Shown here in pieces: positions 25,598 through 34,246 of a stretch of 64,000 nt of DNA. Every line of letters begins with the position of its first letter. Within the stretch, counting starts at the first letter, position 1. The position numbers and the translations under genes were made by a program. Location: assembly GCA_016712715.1 (NCBI GenBank), contig JADJQM010000001.1:1321001-1385000 (forward strand), in the 5' to 3' direction. This DNA comes from Rhodospirillaceae bacterium. GTDB lineage: Bacteria; Pseudomonadota; Alphaproteobacteria; Dongiales; Dongiaceae. The notes below the pieces were generated by a model. That model worked only from the letters and a program-made list of their open reading frames with translations. It was not told where the DNA came from and ran no database searches.

Positions 25598-25930
25598 TTA
25601 ACGCTTCTGGTCCTGTTTGATGCCTGTGCCGTGGCCCAGACCCGAACTCTGGCCGGGCTTTTCGCCCGGCTTCACGACCTTGCCGTCGCCATCGGTGTCC
25701 TTGCCGACCATGTCGCGATCGTCGCGCTTGTCGGGATTACCCTGGCCCTGCTGACGCTGACGGTCCGCATCCTGGTTTTGGCCTGGCTGATTCTGACCAG
25801 ACTAGCGCTGGCCCGGATTGCCCTGCTGCTGCTGGCGTTCAGCCGGGTTGTTCGGGTTGGTCTGCTGGTTCTGCTGCTTCTGTGCCTCGCGCGGATTTTC
25901 GGGGTTCTGTTGGGTCGGTTGGTTGGCCAT
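25598..25930 (-). pseudogene. Q/N/P-rich small protein interrupted by an in-frame amber codon
   Basis: The ATG at 25930 with AAGGA upstream opens a frame reading MANQPTQQNPENPREAQKQQ and then more Gln/Asn repeats to a TAG at 25804-25802 after 42 codons. The same frame continues without a break for about 67 codons of the same composition (SGQNQPGQNQDADRQRQQGQ ... GKDTDGDGKVVKPGEKPGQS), ending KQDQKR and TAA. Composition continuity across TAG means either a CAG-to-TAG mutation or error, or natural truncation. The full product (about 109 residues) would be a hydrophilic, disordered protein. No known family assigned. Confidence 0.55.
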
Positions 25931-26092
25931 GTCGATATCCTTTCAGTGAGGGCAGCCCGTTTGGGGTCTGTCTCAACTCAACAACAAGGTCTCCGAATTG
26001 TTTCTCCGATTATGCTGCCAGGAGCCGTGACAACTTGCCCCGCGATGGGCTAAGTCACGAGGCCTCCTTCGCAATCGCAGCAAAGCTCCCAC

Positions 26093-26893
26093 ATGGATCT
26101 CATGACCGTCTTGCAGGCCGCCCTCCTCGGATTGGTCGAGGGCCTCACTGAATTTCTGCCGGTGTCATCAACCGGTCATCTCATCCTGCTGGTCGACTTG
26201 CTCGGCTTCGCCGGCCCCAGCGGCAAGCTGTTCGAGATTGTCATCCAACTGGGCGCCATCTTCGCCGTCTGCTGGGTCTACCGCGCCAAGCTCATCGGCA
26301 CCGCCTGTCATCTTCATGACAGGTCGAGTGCCCGCCATTTCACCGCCGTGATCCTGACGGCCTTCCTCCCCTCGATGCTGGTTGGCGTGCTCGCCTGCAA
26401 GACCATCAAGGAGGTGCTGTTCTCCCCGCTCGTCGTCTCGGTGATGCTGATCGTGGGCGGCATCGCCATGCTGCTCATCGAACACTTCCGCCCCAAGCCC
26501 CGCTTCCACGCCACCGAGGAAATCTCGCTCAGGCGCGCGCTGGCCGTGGGCCTCTTCCAATGCATCGCCATGATCCCCGGCGTCAGCCGCGCCGCCGCCA
26601 CCATCATGGGCGGCATGCTGATGGGCATCGACCGCCGGACCGCGACCGAATTTTCCTTCTTCCTCGCCATCCCCACGATGGTCGCCGCCACCGTCTACGA
26701 CCTCTACAAGAACTGGCACGCGCTCAATGCCGATGGCCTCGCCATCATCGCCATCGGCTTCCTCTGCGCCTTTGTCACCGCCCTCATCGTCGTGCGCACG
26801 GCGATCGCCTTCGTCGGCCGCCACGGCTTTGCGCCCTTCGCCATCTATCGCATCATCTTAGGCGCGGTGATGCTGGGCCTGCTCTTGAGTTGA
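26093..26893 (+). CDS. uppP: Undecaprenyl-diphosphatase
   Basis: Integral membrane phosphatase (BacA family) that recycles undecaprenyl pyrophosphate for cell-wall synthesis. At 266 residues it is full length. The hallmarks are GLVEGLTEFLPVSSTGHLIL near the N-terminus (catalytic Glu and Ser region) and IPGVSRAAATIMGGMLMGID (PGxSRSxxT-like motif with Arg) near residue 165, with eight or so membrane spans. It stands alone, followed by a family B repeat. Confidence 0.95.
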   Translation: MDLMTVLQAALLGLVEGLTEFLPVSSTGHLILLVDLLGFAGPSGKLFEIVIQLGAIFAVCWVYRAKLIGTACHLHDRSSARHFTAVILTAFLPSMLVGVLACKTIKEVLFSPLVVSVMLIVGGIAMLLIEHFRPKPRFHATEEISLRRALAVGLFQCIAMIPGVSRAAATIMGGMLMGIDRRTATEFSFFLAIPTMVAATVYDLYKNWHALNADGLAIIAIGFLCAFVTALIVVRTAIAFVGRHGFAPFAIYRIILGAVMLGLLLS

Positions 26894-26917
26894 GGCAGGG
26901 AAGCGGCGGCGCGTCCT

Positions 26918-27055
26918 CCCCCTCACCCCGACCCTCTCCCCACTTCGTGGGGCGAGGGAGTTTCGACCTAGACCTGCAACAAGCCCCTCGCCCCGCCCGT
27001 CGGCGAAGGCCGACATTCGTCGGCAGGGCGGGGAGAGGGGTTGGGGTGAGGGGTG
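26918..27055. repeat. Palindromic repeat, family B, with an embedded family A core
   Basis: CCCCCTCACCCCGACCCTCT on the left and an inverted GAGGGGTTGGGGTGAGGGG on the right. Inside the right arm lies GTCGGCGAAGGCCGAC (about 27000-27015), the core hairpin of family A, so this copy is a composite. It separates uppP from the aldo/keto reductase gene. Confidence 0.7.
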
Positions 27056-27169
27056 TTTCCATCAAATAATGAAACGTTCAATCCCCTGATGCGTGCATGG
27101 TGGAACCCGGCCCCGCCGCCGGTCTAAACTCCCGTGCAACTCAAGCGTCGATAAGAGGGAAAAAGCATC

Positions 27170-28200
27170 ATGGAATATCGCCCGCTCGGCCGCTCCGGCC
27201 TCCAGGTTCCAGTCCTTAGCTTCGGCACCGCGACCTTCGGCGGCGGCAACGATTTCTTCGACAAATGGGGCGGCGTCAACGAGCAGGTGGGCAACCGCCA
27301 GGTCGACCTCTGCCTCGACCACGGCATCAATTTCTTCGACACGCCCGATGTCTATTCAGCGGGCCTTGCCGAGACGATCCTCGGCGTCGGCCTCAAGGGC
27401 AAGCGCCACCAGGCGCTCATCTCGACCAAGGCCACCTTTGCGATGGGCGAAGGCCCCAACGAGAAGGGCTCCTCGCGCTATCACCTCATCCGTGCCGCCG
27501 AGGCAAGCCTCAAGCGCCTGCAGACCGATCACATCGACGTCTATTTCATGCACGGCTTCGATGCGCTGACACCTGTTGAGGAAACGCTCAGCGCCCTCGA
27601 CAATCTCGTGACCAGCGGCAAGGTGCGCTATATCGGCTGCTCCAATTTCAGCGGCTGGCATGTGATGAAGTCGCTTAGCCTCTCCGAGAAATACGGCCTT
27701 GCCCGTTACGTCGTCTATCAGGGCTACTATTCGCTGATCGGCCGCGACTATGAGGAGGAGCTGATGCCGCTCGCCAAGGACCAGGGTGTCGGCACCATGG
27801 TGTGGAGCCCTTGGGTTGGGGCCGCCTCACCGGCAAGATCCGCCGCGGCGCACCCGACCAGTCCGGCCGCATCAAATCCGGCGGCGCCGAAGGCGGCCCG
27901 CCGGTCGACGACGCGTTCCTCTACGACGTGGTCGACGTGCTGGACGCGATCGCCAAGGAAACGGAAAAGTCCGTGGCCCAGGTAGCCCTCAACTGGCTCC
28001 TCCAGCGCCCGACCGTCTGCAACATCGTGCTGGGTGCCCGCACCGAGGACCAGCTCAAGCAGAATCTCGGCGCCATCGGCTGGAACCTCTCGGCGGACCA
28101 GGTGGCACGGTTGGACGCGGTGAGCGAAAAGACTCCGACCTATCCCTACTGGCACCAACGCGACTTCGTGAGCCGGAATCCGCGGGCGGTGGGGAAATGA
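27170..28200 (+). CDS. Aldo/keto reductase, frameshifted
   Basis: NADPH-dependent oxidoreductase of the potassium-channel beta-subunit/YajO type, about 343 residues over two frames. The first frame (27170 to about 27810) has LGRSGLQVPVLSFGTATFGG, the catalytic Asp/Tyr region FFDTPDVYSAGLAETILGVG, Lys in ISTKATF and His in DVYFMHGFD. The second frame (to 28200) carries GWGRLTGKIRRG, VAQVALNWLLQRPTVCNIVL and GARTEDQLKQNLGAIGW. The break is in AGCCCTTGGG at 27808-27812; one added base restores SPLGWG. All catalytic residues are present. Confidence 0.85.
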
Positions 28201-28409
28201 GTGGGAGGGACTGTCTTTTCCCTCGTTGGCACTTAGCCTCAAGGGCAGATGTTTAAGATTTCCGTTATAAATACGAAAGATCAATAACTTAGTCAAAAAA
28301 TTCAGTTAGCCATTTCTGCTTTGGGCAATGCATCTCAAGCATGAGGCTGGTGAGGCCTGTGCTCTATGCTACATTTCCCGGATACTTCCTTTGGATGTGA
28401 CGAGGGTAG

Positions 28410-28827
28410 ATGTCTGAGTCAGGCTCACAACTTGATCGCTTAAACTTTATTTACGAAGTGGAGCCAAAGGTCCCACTGTTTCATCTTGGAAGATCGATAA
28501 ATGATCTAATCGAGATTCTGTACTCCTTGCTTTCACCGATATCGGAAATTGATCCCGACAGAGTTTCTGGCCTGTCTGGAAATACGCTTATTCCCACTAC
28601 TCGTTTCGACTGACAAAGTGGCCGCATATCCTTGGTGCCAAAATATTGCGCGCAATTTACGGGCTGAGGGATGTGAGCTGTTTCAGACACTCTCTGCAAG
28701 GGCCGTGAATGAAATTAATGTAAATGCAATGAGCGAGCAGGTGATCGTCGGACCAGTCTTAATCCGCGAACGAGTGGAATTTCATATAGACGCCGCAGGG
28801 AAAATCGAAATGCTCAATATCAGCTAG
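28410..28827 (+). CDS. Hypothetical protein in AT-rich DNA, apparently split between two frames
   Basis: The ATG at 28410, preceded by GAGGGTAG, opens 67 codons (MSESGSQLDRLNFIYEVEPK ... to 28613). A second frame from about 28549 gives LVSTDKVAAYPWCQNIARNL and RVEFHIDAAGKIEMLNIS, ending at 28827. Joined, they would make a soluble protein of about 139 residues. Both parts match no family I know. The DNA from 28201 to 28990 is visibly AT-richer than its neighbours, which suggests acquisition. I see nothing in 28201-28409 beyond an AT-rich upstream region. Confidence 0.4.
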
Positions 28828-28913
28828 ACAGTCTACCATCAATGTTCCGATGACATTCAATGGCCGTCTTTTATAGATGTCGGTTCGGGATCTAGATTCC
28901 TTGCAAAAGAAAT

Positions 28914-28945
28914 TCGTGGATGGTCGGCCTCCGCCGACCATGACG
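28914..28945. repeat. Palindromic repeat, family A (single arm)
   Basis: TCGTGGATGGTCGGC, CTCC, GCCGACCATGACG: a hairpin of GGTCGGC and GCCGACC with the flanks shared by the other family A copies. It sits at the right edge of the AT-rich segment. Confidence 0.6.
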
Positions 28946-28995
28946 TCTGGAGCAGAAGCTGAGGCCGTTTGGTCTGCAAATCTTGCTGCGGCACA

Positions 28996-29547
28996 TCAAT
29001 TCCGCCCCGCTCTACTCCCCACCCTCTCCAACCTCCCCCTTAGCGTCTCATCCGGACCGCCGCTGCCATAGTCGATGTCGGCGATGAACCAGCGGCAGAG
29101 TTTTCCGTCATACTCGCCCTTGATGACGAGGTCGCGAACATTGCCTTCGATGTCGAGCGTCACCACCGCGCTGGGGCCGAGGCTGCGCCACCAGGCGCGT
29201 TCCTCGATGCTGATGAGCTTGATCTCGCGGCCGGGCAGCGCACCCCAGCCGAAGACATAGTTGAGGATCGACCCGTCCGGTTCGTCGCTGGGCAGCGGAT
29301 TATCGCGGACCTCGTCGAAGAGCGCCTGGAGATCGGGGGCAAGGCTCTGCCGGAAAGCCTCGAAGGCGGCAGCCGCCACCGCCGGGTCGGCCGATTGCCG
29401 GTCACGCGCCTGCAATTGCCGTTCATAGAACTGGCGGAGCCATGCCTCATTGCTGATCACCGGCTCCACAGCCCAAGCGGGGGCGGGGCCCGCCATCAGC
29501 GTGGCCACGGCCGTCAAGCGCAACAGAGCCTCCCGGCGAGTCATCAT
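28996..29547 (-). CDS. Secreted protein of unknown function
   Basis: A 183-residue protein with an N-terminal signal (MMTRREALLRLTAVATLMAG ending PAWA). The twin Arg and short hydrophobic core could be read as a weak Tat signal. The mature part is mixed alpha/beta with FYERQLQARDRQSADPAVAA and CRWFIADIDYGSGGPDETLR, where the single cysteine lies. AGAGGGG precedes the start. I do not recognise the family. Being next to a storage-gene cluster gives no functional clue. Confidence 0.6.
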   Translation of the reverse strand: MMTRREALLRLTAVATLMAGPAPAWAVEPVISNEAWLRQFYERQLQARDRQSADPAVAAAAFEAFRQSLAPDLQALFDEVRDNPLPSDEPDGSILNYVFGWGALPGREIKLISIEERAWWRSLGPSAVVTLDIEGNVRDLVIKGEYDGKLCRWFIADIDYGSGGPDETLRGRLERVGSRAGRN

Positions 29548-29813
29548 TTCCCCTCTTGCGACAATTGCGCGTGGGCACAAGATTATCTGCAACCACCCGC
29601 CCCGTCACGCCAAACCGGCTTGCCCACCCGCCGGGCCGACCGCGTCGGATGGCTTATACCGCTGTACAACGCGCCAATATGTCGCTTGACCTTGCCCCCT
29701 TTCGCCTTTCCGATGGCAGGACGAAAGTAGGCTTGCGGCGAGGCGGCCCGATCCCTTAGGGTTCACGTTGCACTGCAACAAAGCCAGAAACCACACCACC
29801 GGAGGATGAACCC

Positions 29814-31000
29814 ATGGCCAGCCAAACAGACGTTGTCATTACCGCCGCTTCCCGCACCGCGATCGGGGCCTTCAACGGGGCGCTGTCCTCCGTGCCGGCG
29901 CATGTGCTGGGTGTGGCGGTGATCAAGGATCTGCTGGCGCGCTCCAAGGTCGCGGCCGGCGAGATCGACGAGGTGATCCTGGGCCAGGTGCTGGCCGCCG
30001 GCGCCGGCCAGAACCCGGCAAGGCAAGCGGCGATCGCCGCCGGCATTCCGCAGGAGAAGACCGCTTACGGCATCAACCAGCTCTGCGGCTCGGGCCTTCG
30101 CGCCGTGGCGCTGGGCTATCAGGCGATCCTTGCCGGTGATTCCAGCATCGTCATCGCGGGCGGGCAGGAGAGCATGAGCCAGGCGCCGCACGCCGTTCAC
30201 ATGCGCAACGGCACCAAGATGGGCAATGCCGAGCTCATCGACACGATGATCAAGGACGGGTTGTGGGATGCCTTCAACGGCTATCACATGGGCAACACGG
30301 CCGAGAACGTGGCGCAGAAATGGCAGATCACCCGCGACCAGCAGGATGCCTTCGCCGCCGGCTCCCAGCAGAAGGCCGAGGCCGCGATGAAGGCAGGCAA
30401 GTTCAAGGACGAGATCACCGCCGTCACCATCGCCGGCCGCAAGGGCGATGTAGTGGTGACTGAGGACGAATACCCCAAGCACGGCACGACCGCCGAAAGC
30501 CTCGCCAAGCTCCGCCCGGCTTTCGTGCGCAGCGATGGCGGCACCGTCACCGCAGGCAATGCCTCCGGCCTCAATGATGGTGCGGCAGCGACCGTGCTGA
30601 TGTCGGCCGCCGAAGCCTCGAAGCGTGGGCTCACCCCTTGGCCCGCATCGTGAGCTGGGCCACCGCCGGCGTCGATCCCGCGATCATGGGTTCGGGGCCT
30701 ATCCCCGCCAGCAAGGCAGCGCTCGCCAAGGCCGGCTGGAAGGCCAGCGACCTCGACCTCATCGAAGCCAACGAGGCCTTCGCCGCGCAAGCCTGCGCCG
30801 TCAACAAGGAACTCGGCTGGGATATTTCGAAGGTCAACGTGAATGGTGGTGCCATTGCGCTTGGCCATCCCATCGGCGCCTCGGGTGCCCGCGTGCTGGT
30901 GACCCTGCTCCATGAAATGCAGAAGCGGAATGCGAAGAAAGGCCTTGCCACTTTGTGCATCGGCGGCGGCATGGGCATTGCCATGTGCGTGGAGAGATAA
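29814..31000 (+). CDS. phaA: Acetyl-CoA C-acetyltransferase (beta-ketothiolase), frameshifted
   Basis: Condenses two acetyl-CoA to acetoacetyl-CoA, the first step of PHB synthesis. About 395 residues across two frames. Motifs: AASRTAIGAFNGALSSVPAH, the nucleophilic Cys in INQLCGSGLRAVALGYQAI, GGQESMSQAPHAVHMR, and in the second frame NVNGGAIALGHPIGASGARV (His) and LATLCIGGGMGIAM (second Cys). The break is in the run CACCCCTTGG at 30631-30640; one more C restores RGLTPLARIVSWA. phaB follows after a repeat, so the two probably form an operon feeding PhaC at 23.8 kb. Confidence 0.92.
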
Positions 31001-31009
31001 TGCTCTAAG

Positions 31010-31105
31010 TCCCCTCCACCTTCAGGGGGAGGGTTAGGGTGGGGGCCTGCCAGACCGGATCTGTGACGGCCCCCCTCCCGACCTCCCCCCTGAAGGGGGG
31101 AGGAG
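31010..31105. repeat. Palindromic repeat, family B variant between phaA and phaB
   Basis: CCCCTCCACCTTCAGGGGGA and an inverted CCCCCCTGAAGGGGGGAGGA flank a 35-bp centre. It has the composition and architecture of family B but a CTTCAG core. It occupies nearly the whole phaA-phaB gap and could modulate read-through. Confidence 0.65.
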
Positions 31106-31145
31106 CTACAAACACCAAACAAAAAAACGAACCTGGGAGGATTAC

Positions 31146-31869
31146 ATGAATCGAGTGGCGGTGGTGACCGGCGGAACGCGCGGCATCGGTGAGGGCGATC
31201 TGCCTTGCGTGGAAGAAGGCCGGCTACAAGGTGGCGGCCGTCTATGGCGGCGACGAGGCCAAGGCAAAGGCCTTCACCCATGAGACCGGCATTCCGGCCT
31301 ACAAGATCGACGTCTCCGATTTCCGCCAAGTGAAGGACGGCATTGCCAAGATCACCGCCGATCTTGGGCCCGTCGACGTGGTGGTCAACAATGCCGGCAT
31401 CACCCGCGACGGCACACTCCACAAGATGACGCCGGAACAGTGGGAGGCGGTCATTCATACCAACCTCTCCTCCTGCTTCAACATGTGCCGCTCGGTCATT
31501 GACAGCATGCGTGAGCGGGGTTTCGGCCGCATCGTCAATATCGGCTCGATCAACGGCCAGGCCGGGCAGTACGGTCAGGTCAACTATGCCGCCGCGAAGT
31601 CCGGCATCCACGGCTTCACCAAGGCCCTGGCCCAAGAAGGGGCCGCCAAGAACATCACCGTCAATGCGATCGCCCCCGGCTATATTGACACCGATATGGT
31701 GCGCGCCGTGCCGCCGCAGGTGCTGGAGAAGATTGTCGCCAAGATCCCGGTTGGCCGCCTGGGTCAGGCGTCCGAGATTGCGCGGGGGGTCCTGTTCCTG
31801 GTGGCCGACGATGCCGGCTTCATTACCGGCTCGACCCTCTCGATCAATGGCGGGCAACATATGTATTGA
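31146..31869 (+). CDS. phaB: Acetoacetyl-CoA reductase, frameshifted near the N-terminus
   Basis: NADPH-dependent short-chain dehydrogenase that makes (R)-3-hydroxybutyryl-CoA. The ATG at 31146, with GGGAGG upstream, starts MNRVAVVTGGTRGIGE, the cofactor motif. The frame then breaks at GAGGGCGATC (31191-31200); removing one G restores EAICLAWKKAGYKVAAVYGG. The rest is intact: NNAGITRDGTLHKMTPEQW, VNIGSINGQAGQYGQVNYAA with catalytic Ser, Tyr and Lys, and the C-terminal STLSINGGQHMY. Total about 240 residues. A clear intrinsic terminator follows at 31909. Confidence 0.92.
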
Positions 31870-31908
31870 GGCAAAACGCCTCTCCAACAACCGATTGATT
31901 CGACAAGG

Positions 31909-31935
31909 AAAACCGGCCGACTTGGCCGGTTTTTC
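31909..31935 (+). terminator. Intrinsic terminator after phaB
   Basis: AACCGGCC and GGCCGGTT pair around GACTT and are followed by TTT, with AAA on the other side. It lies 40 bp past the phaB stop and closes the phaAB unit. Confidence 0.8.
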
Positions 31936-32000
31936 GCGTATCTACGGGTTGTTAACCACTGCCGGCCTAGACTGGGCCATGGTTTTGGAAAGCAACTGAC

Positions 32001-32495
32001 ATGGCGAAAGCCCCCAAGGAAGCAGCGCCCGAGAGCGAGGGCGAAGAACTCCTCACCGTCGAGCCAAGCGAACTCGACGAGCGCACCCATGCCGAAATGC
32101 TGGCGCTCTACAGCGCCTCGACCGACCAGATCCGCTTCGCCAAGCACCAGCAATGGGGCACGTTGCTGGGCACGCTCGGCCTCTTCGTGCTGCTCGGCGT
32201 GGTCGGCGACTATGCCTCGAAGACCGGCTTCCTGTTCAAGCTGTCCCTGATCATCAGCCTGGTGCTGTCGGCGGGCGCTATCTATTCACTCATCATCTAT
32301 CAGTTCTGGCAGAATGCCGAGCGCGAGAAGCTCAACCTCATCTCGGCGCGCCTCTCCAACCTGGCCCGCCAGATCCGCGGCGTCGTCACCGACCGCGAGC
32401 GCAACATCCATCGCTATGTGCTGCTGTTCTTCATGATGGCGTCGATCGTGCTCGGCAACTGGCTGCTGATCGTCTTCCTCGCCCCCAAGGTCTGA
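32001..32495 (+). CDS. Hypothetical membrane protein with three spans
   Basis: A 164-residue protein. An acidic N-terminus of about 45 residues (EAAPESEGEELLTVEPSELD) precedes two adjacent spans (TLLGTLGLFVLLGVVGDYA and LFKLSLIISLVLSAGAIYSL). A charged loop of about 35 residues (QNAEREKLNLISARLSNLAR) and a last span (YVLLFFMMASIVLGNWLLIV) follow. No family recognised. It is flanked by the phaB terminator and a DMT exporter gene. Confidence 0.62.
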   Translation: MAKAPKEAAPESEGEELLTVEPSELDERTHAEMLALYSASTDQIRFAKHQQWGTLLGTLGLFVLLGVVGDYASKTGFLFKLSLIISLVLSAGAIYSLIIYQFWQNAEREKLNLISARLSNLARQIRGVVTDRERNIHRYVLLFFMMASIVLGNWLLIVFLAPKV

Positions 32496-32566
32496 CAAGC
32501 GGAAGATTCCCCCGCTTGACGTCCCCCACTTGACGAGTCTGGGAAGGCTTGCGATAGGGTCTGCCC

Positions 32567-33496
32567 ATGACCGACATCGCCGCCGCCCGCCCCTCCTCCG
32601 CCATCCGCCGCGCCACCCTGATCGGGGCCATTGCCGTCCTCCTCTGGGCGACCCTTGCGCTGTTCACCTCGTCAACCGGCGCCGTCCCGCCGTTCCAACT
32701 GATGGCGATGACCTTCGCCATCGCCTTCCTGTTCGCAGGGATGAAATGGCTGCGCGATGCAGCGGTGAAGGGCCGCAGCGCTTTTGCCTTTCTGCGCCAG
32801 CCCTGGCCGGTCTATGCGCTCGGCATCGGCGGCCTTTTCCTCTATCACCTGTTCTATTTCGTGGCGCTCGATCATGCGCCGGCGGTCGAGGCCAGCCTCA
32901 TCGCCTATCTGTGGCCGCTGCTCATCGTGTTGTTCTCCGCCCTGCTGCCCGGCGAGAAGCTCTACTGGCAACATGTCGTAGGCGCCCTCATCGGCATGGG
33001 TGGTGCCGTCATCCTGCTGGTCTACCGCGACCAGGACGGCAGCACTGACCCGACGCAACCCATCGGCAGTGCGCTGGGCTATGGCGCGGCCCTGGCCTGC
33101 GCCTTCACCTGGTCGATCTATTCCGTGCTCTCGCGCCGCTTCGGCTCGGCGCCCACCGATCTCGTCGGTGCCTTCTGCGGCGTCACCGCCCTCCTCGGCT
33201 TCATCAGCCATCTCCTGGTTGAAACGACCGTGTGGCCGGCCGATCAGTGGGAATGGCTGGCCATCCTGGCGCTGGGCCTGGGGCCAGTTGGTGCCGCCTT
33301 CTTCGTCTGGGACTACGGCGTCAAGAAGGGCGACATCAAGGCGCTGGGCGCCATCTCCTACGCCTCGCCGCTCATCTCGACCCTGCTCCTCATCCTCACC
33401 GGCAAGGCCACAGCCAGCCTCGCCATCCTGCTCGGCTGCCTCGCCATCGTCGGCGGCGCGGTGCTGGCCGCCCGCGACCTTTATATGAAGCGCTGA
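32567..33496 (+). CDS. YddG-like DMT exporter
   Basis: A 309-residue EamA-family inner-membrane transporter with ten spans. The sequence around FYFVALDHAPAVEASLIAYL and WPLLIVLFSALLPGEKLYWQ resembles the aromatic amino-acid exporter YddG. The second repeat contains AFTWSIYSVLSRRFGSAPTD and GAISYASPLISTLLLILTGK. Export of amino acids is inferred from this resemblance only. It ends before a family B repeat that separates it from the convergent GST gene. Confidence 0.84.
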   Translation: MTDIAAARPSSAIRRATLIGAIAVLLWATLALFTSSTGAVPPFQLMAMTFAIAFLFAGMKWLRDAAVKGRSAFAFLRQPWPVYALGIGGLFLYHLFYFVALDHAPAVEASLIAYLWPLLIVLFSALLPGEKLYWQHVVGALIGMGGAVILLVYRDQDGSTDPTQPIGSALGYGAALACAFTWSIYSVLSRRFGSAPTDLVGAFCGVTALLGFISHLLVETTVWPADQWEWLAILALGLGPVGAAFFVWDYGVKKGDIKALGAISYASPLISTLLLILTGKATASLAILLGCLAIVGGAVLAARDLYMKR

Positions 33497-33508
33497 CTCT
33501 CGATGAAA

Positions 33509-33615
33509 CTCCCTCGCCCCGCGATAGCGGGGAGAGGGTCGGGGTGAGGGGCGCTACACCGGCTCTGCCCCAACCACCCCCTCACCCTACCCTCTCCCCC
33601 AAAGGGGGCGAGGGT
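33509..33615. repeat. Palindromic repeat, family B
   Basis: CTCCCTCGCCCCGCGATAGC plus GGGGAGAGGGTCGGGGTGAG on the left; CCCCTCACCCTACCCTCTCC and a GGGGGCGAGGG end on the right. It lies between convergent genes (DMT exporter and GST). Confidence 0.72.
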
Positions 33616-33628
33616 CATTGGTATGCCA

Positions 33629-34234
33629 TCACTCGAACGGCAGCGTGTTCTTCAATGACGGCCGCGCCGAAATGTCCTTATGCCATTTGGCGAGCGTCGG
33701 GTGCTTGTCGCGCCAGGGTTCGGCGCCGAAGCGGAAGTCGAAATAATCGAGCACGATCGCGATGGTGAGGAGGCCGATATCGAGCACGGGGGCAAAGTGA
33801 TGCGCCTCCTGCTCCAGGGCATCCAACCCTTGCTCCATCTTCAGCTTCTGGCGCTGGATCCAGGCCGGCGATTGTTCACCGGCCGGCCGGCGGATTTCCA
33901 TCATGCGCAGCACACCCGCATCGGCCATGCCATTCGCCAGCGCCTCGCGCCGGAGCGCATTCCAGCGGGCGGGGCCGGTGGCCGGGAACATCTTCACCCC
34001 GTCATGGCGCGAATCCAGGAACTCGCAGATGACATGCGAGTCATAAAGCGACGAGCCATCCTCCAGCACCAAAGCCGGCACCTTATTGAGCGGATTGTCC
34101 TTGCCGATATCGCAGGTGGGATCGGCCGTGACCGTCTTCAACAACTCAATCGACTTGTCCTGCCCGGTCTCGATGGCCACCACGCGCACCTTGCGCACGA
34201 ACGGGCTGGTCGATGAGTAACGCAGCTTGAACAT
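33629..34234 (-). CDS. Glutathione S-transferase family protein
   Basis: A 201-residue protein with the thioredoxin-like N-terminal GST domain: LRYSSTSPFVRKVRVVAIET at the start (Ser-rich active-site loop), NPLNKVPALVLEDGSSLYDS (cis-Pro and glutathione-binding ED-S motif), then HVICEFLDS. The helical C-terminal domain contains VLDIGLLTIAIVLDYFDFRF and HPTLAKWHKDISARPSLKNT. This is the pattern of bacterial GSTs of unknown substrate. It sits 12 bp after purD on the same strand, so it may be co-transcribed. Confidence 0.85.
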   Translation of the reverse strand: MFKLRYSSTSPFVRKVRVVAIETGQDKSIELLKTVTADPTCDIGKDNPLNKVPALVLEDGSSLYDSHVICEFLDSRHDGVKMFPATGPARWNALRREALANGMADAGVLRMMEIRRPAGEQSPAWIQRQKLKMEQGLDALEQEAHHFAPVLDIGLLTIAIVLDYFDFRFGAEPWRDKHPTLAKWHKDISARPSLKNTLPFE

Positions 34235-34246
34235 CCGAACTCTCCT

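Noticed and set aside
25508..26053. Plus-strand open frame rich in Leu and Ala that looks like a membrane protein
   Set aside because: It is the antisense reading of the Q/N-rich minus-strand gene; Gln and Asn codons read backwards give Leu and Val. The minus strand has the better start and ribosome-binding site.
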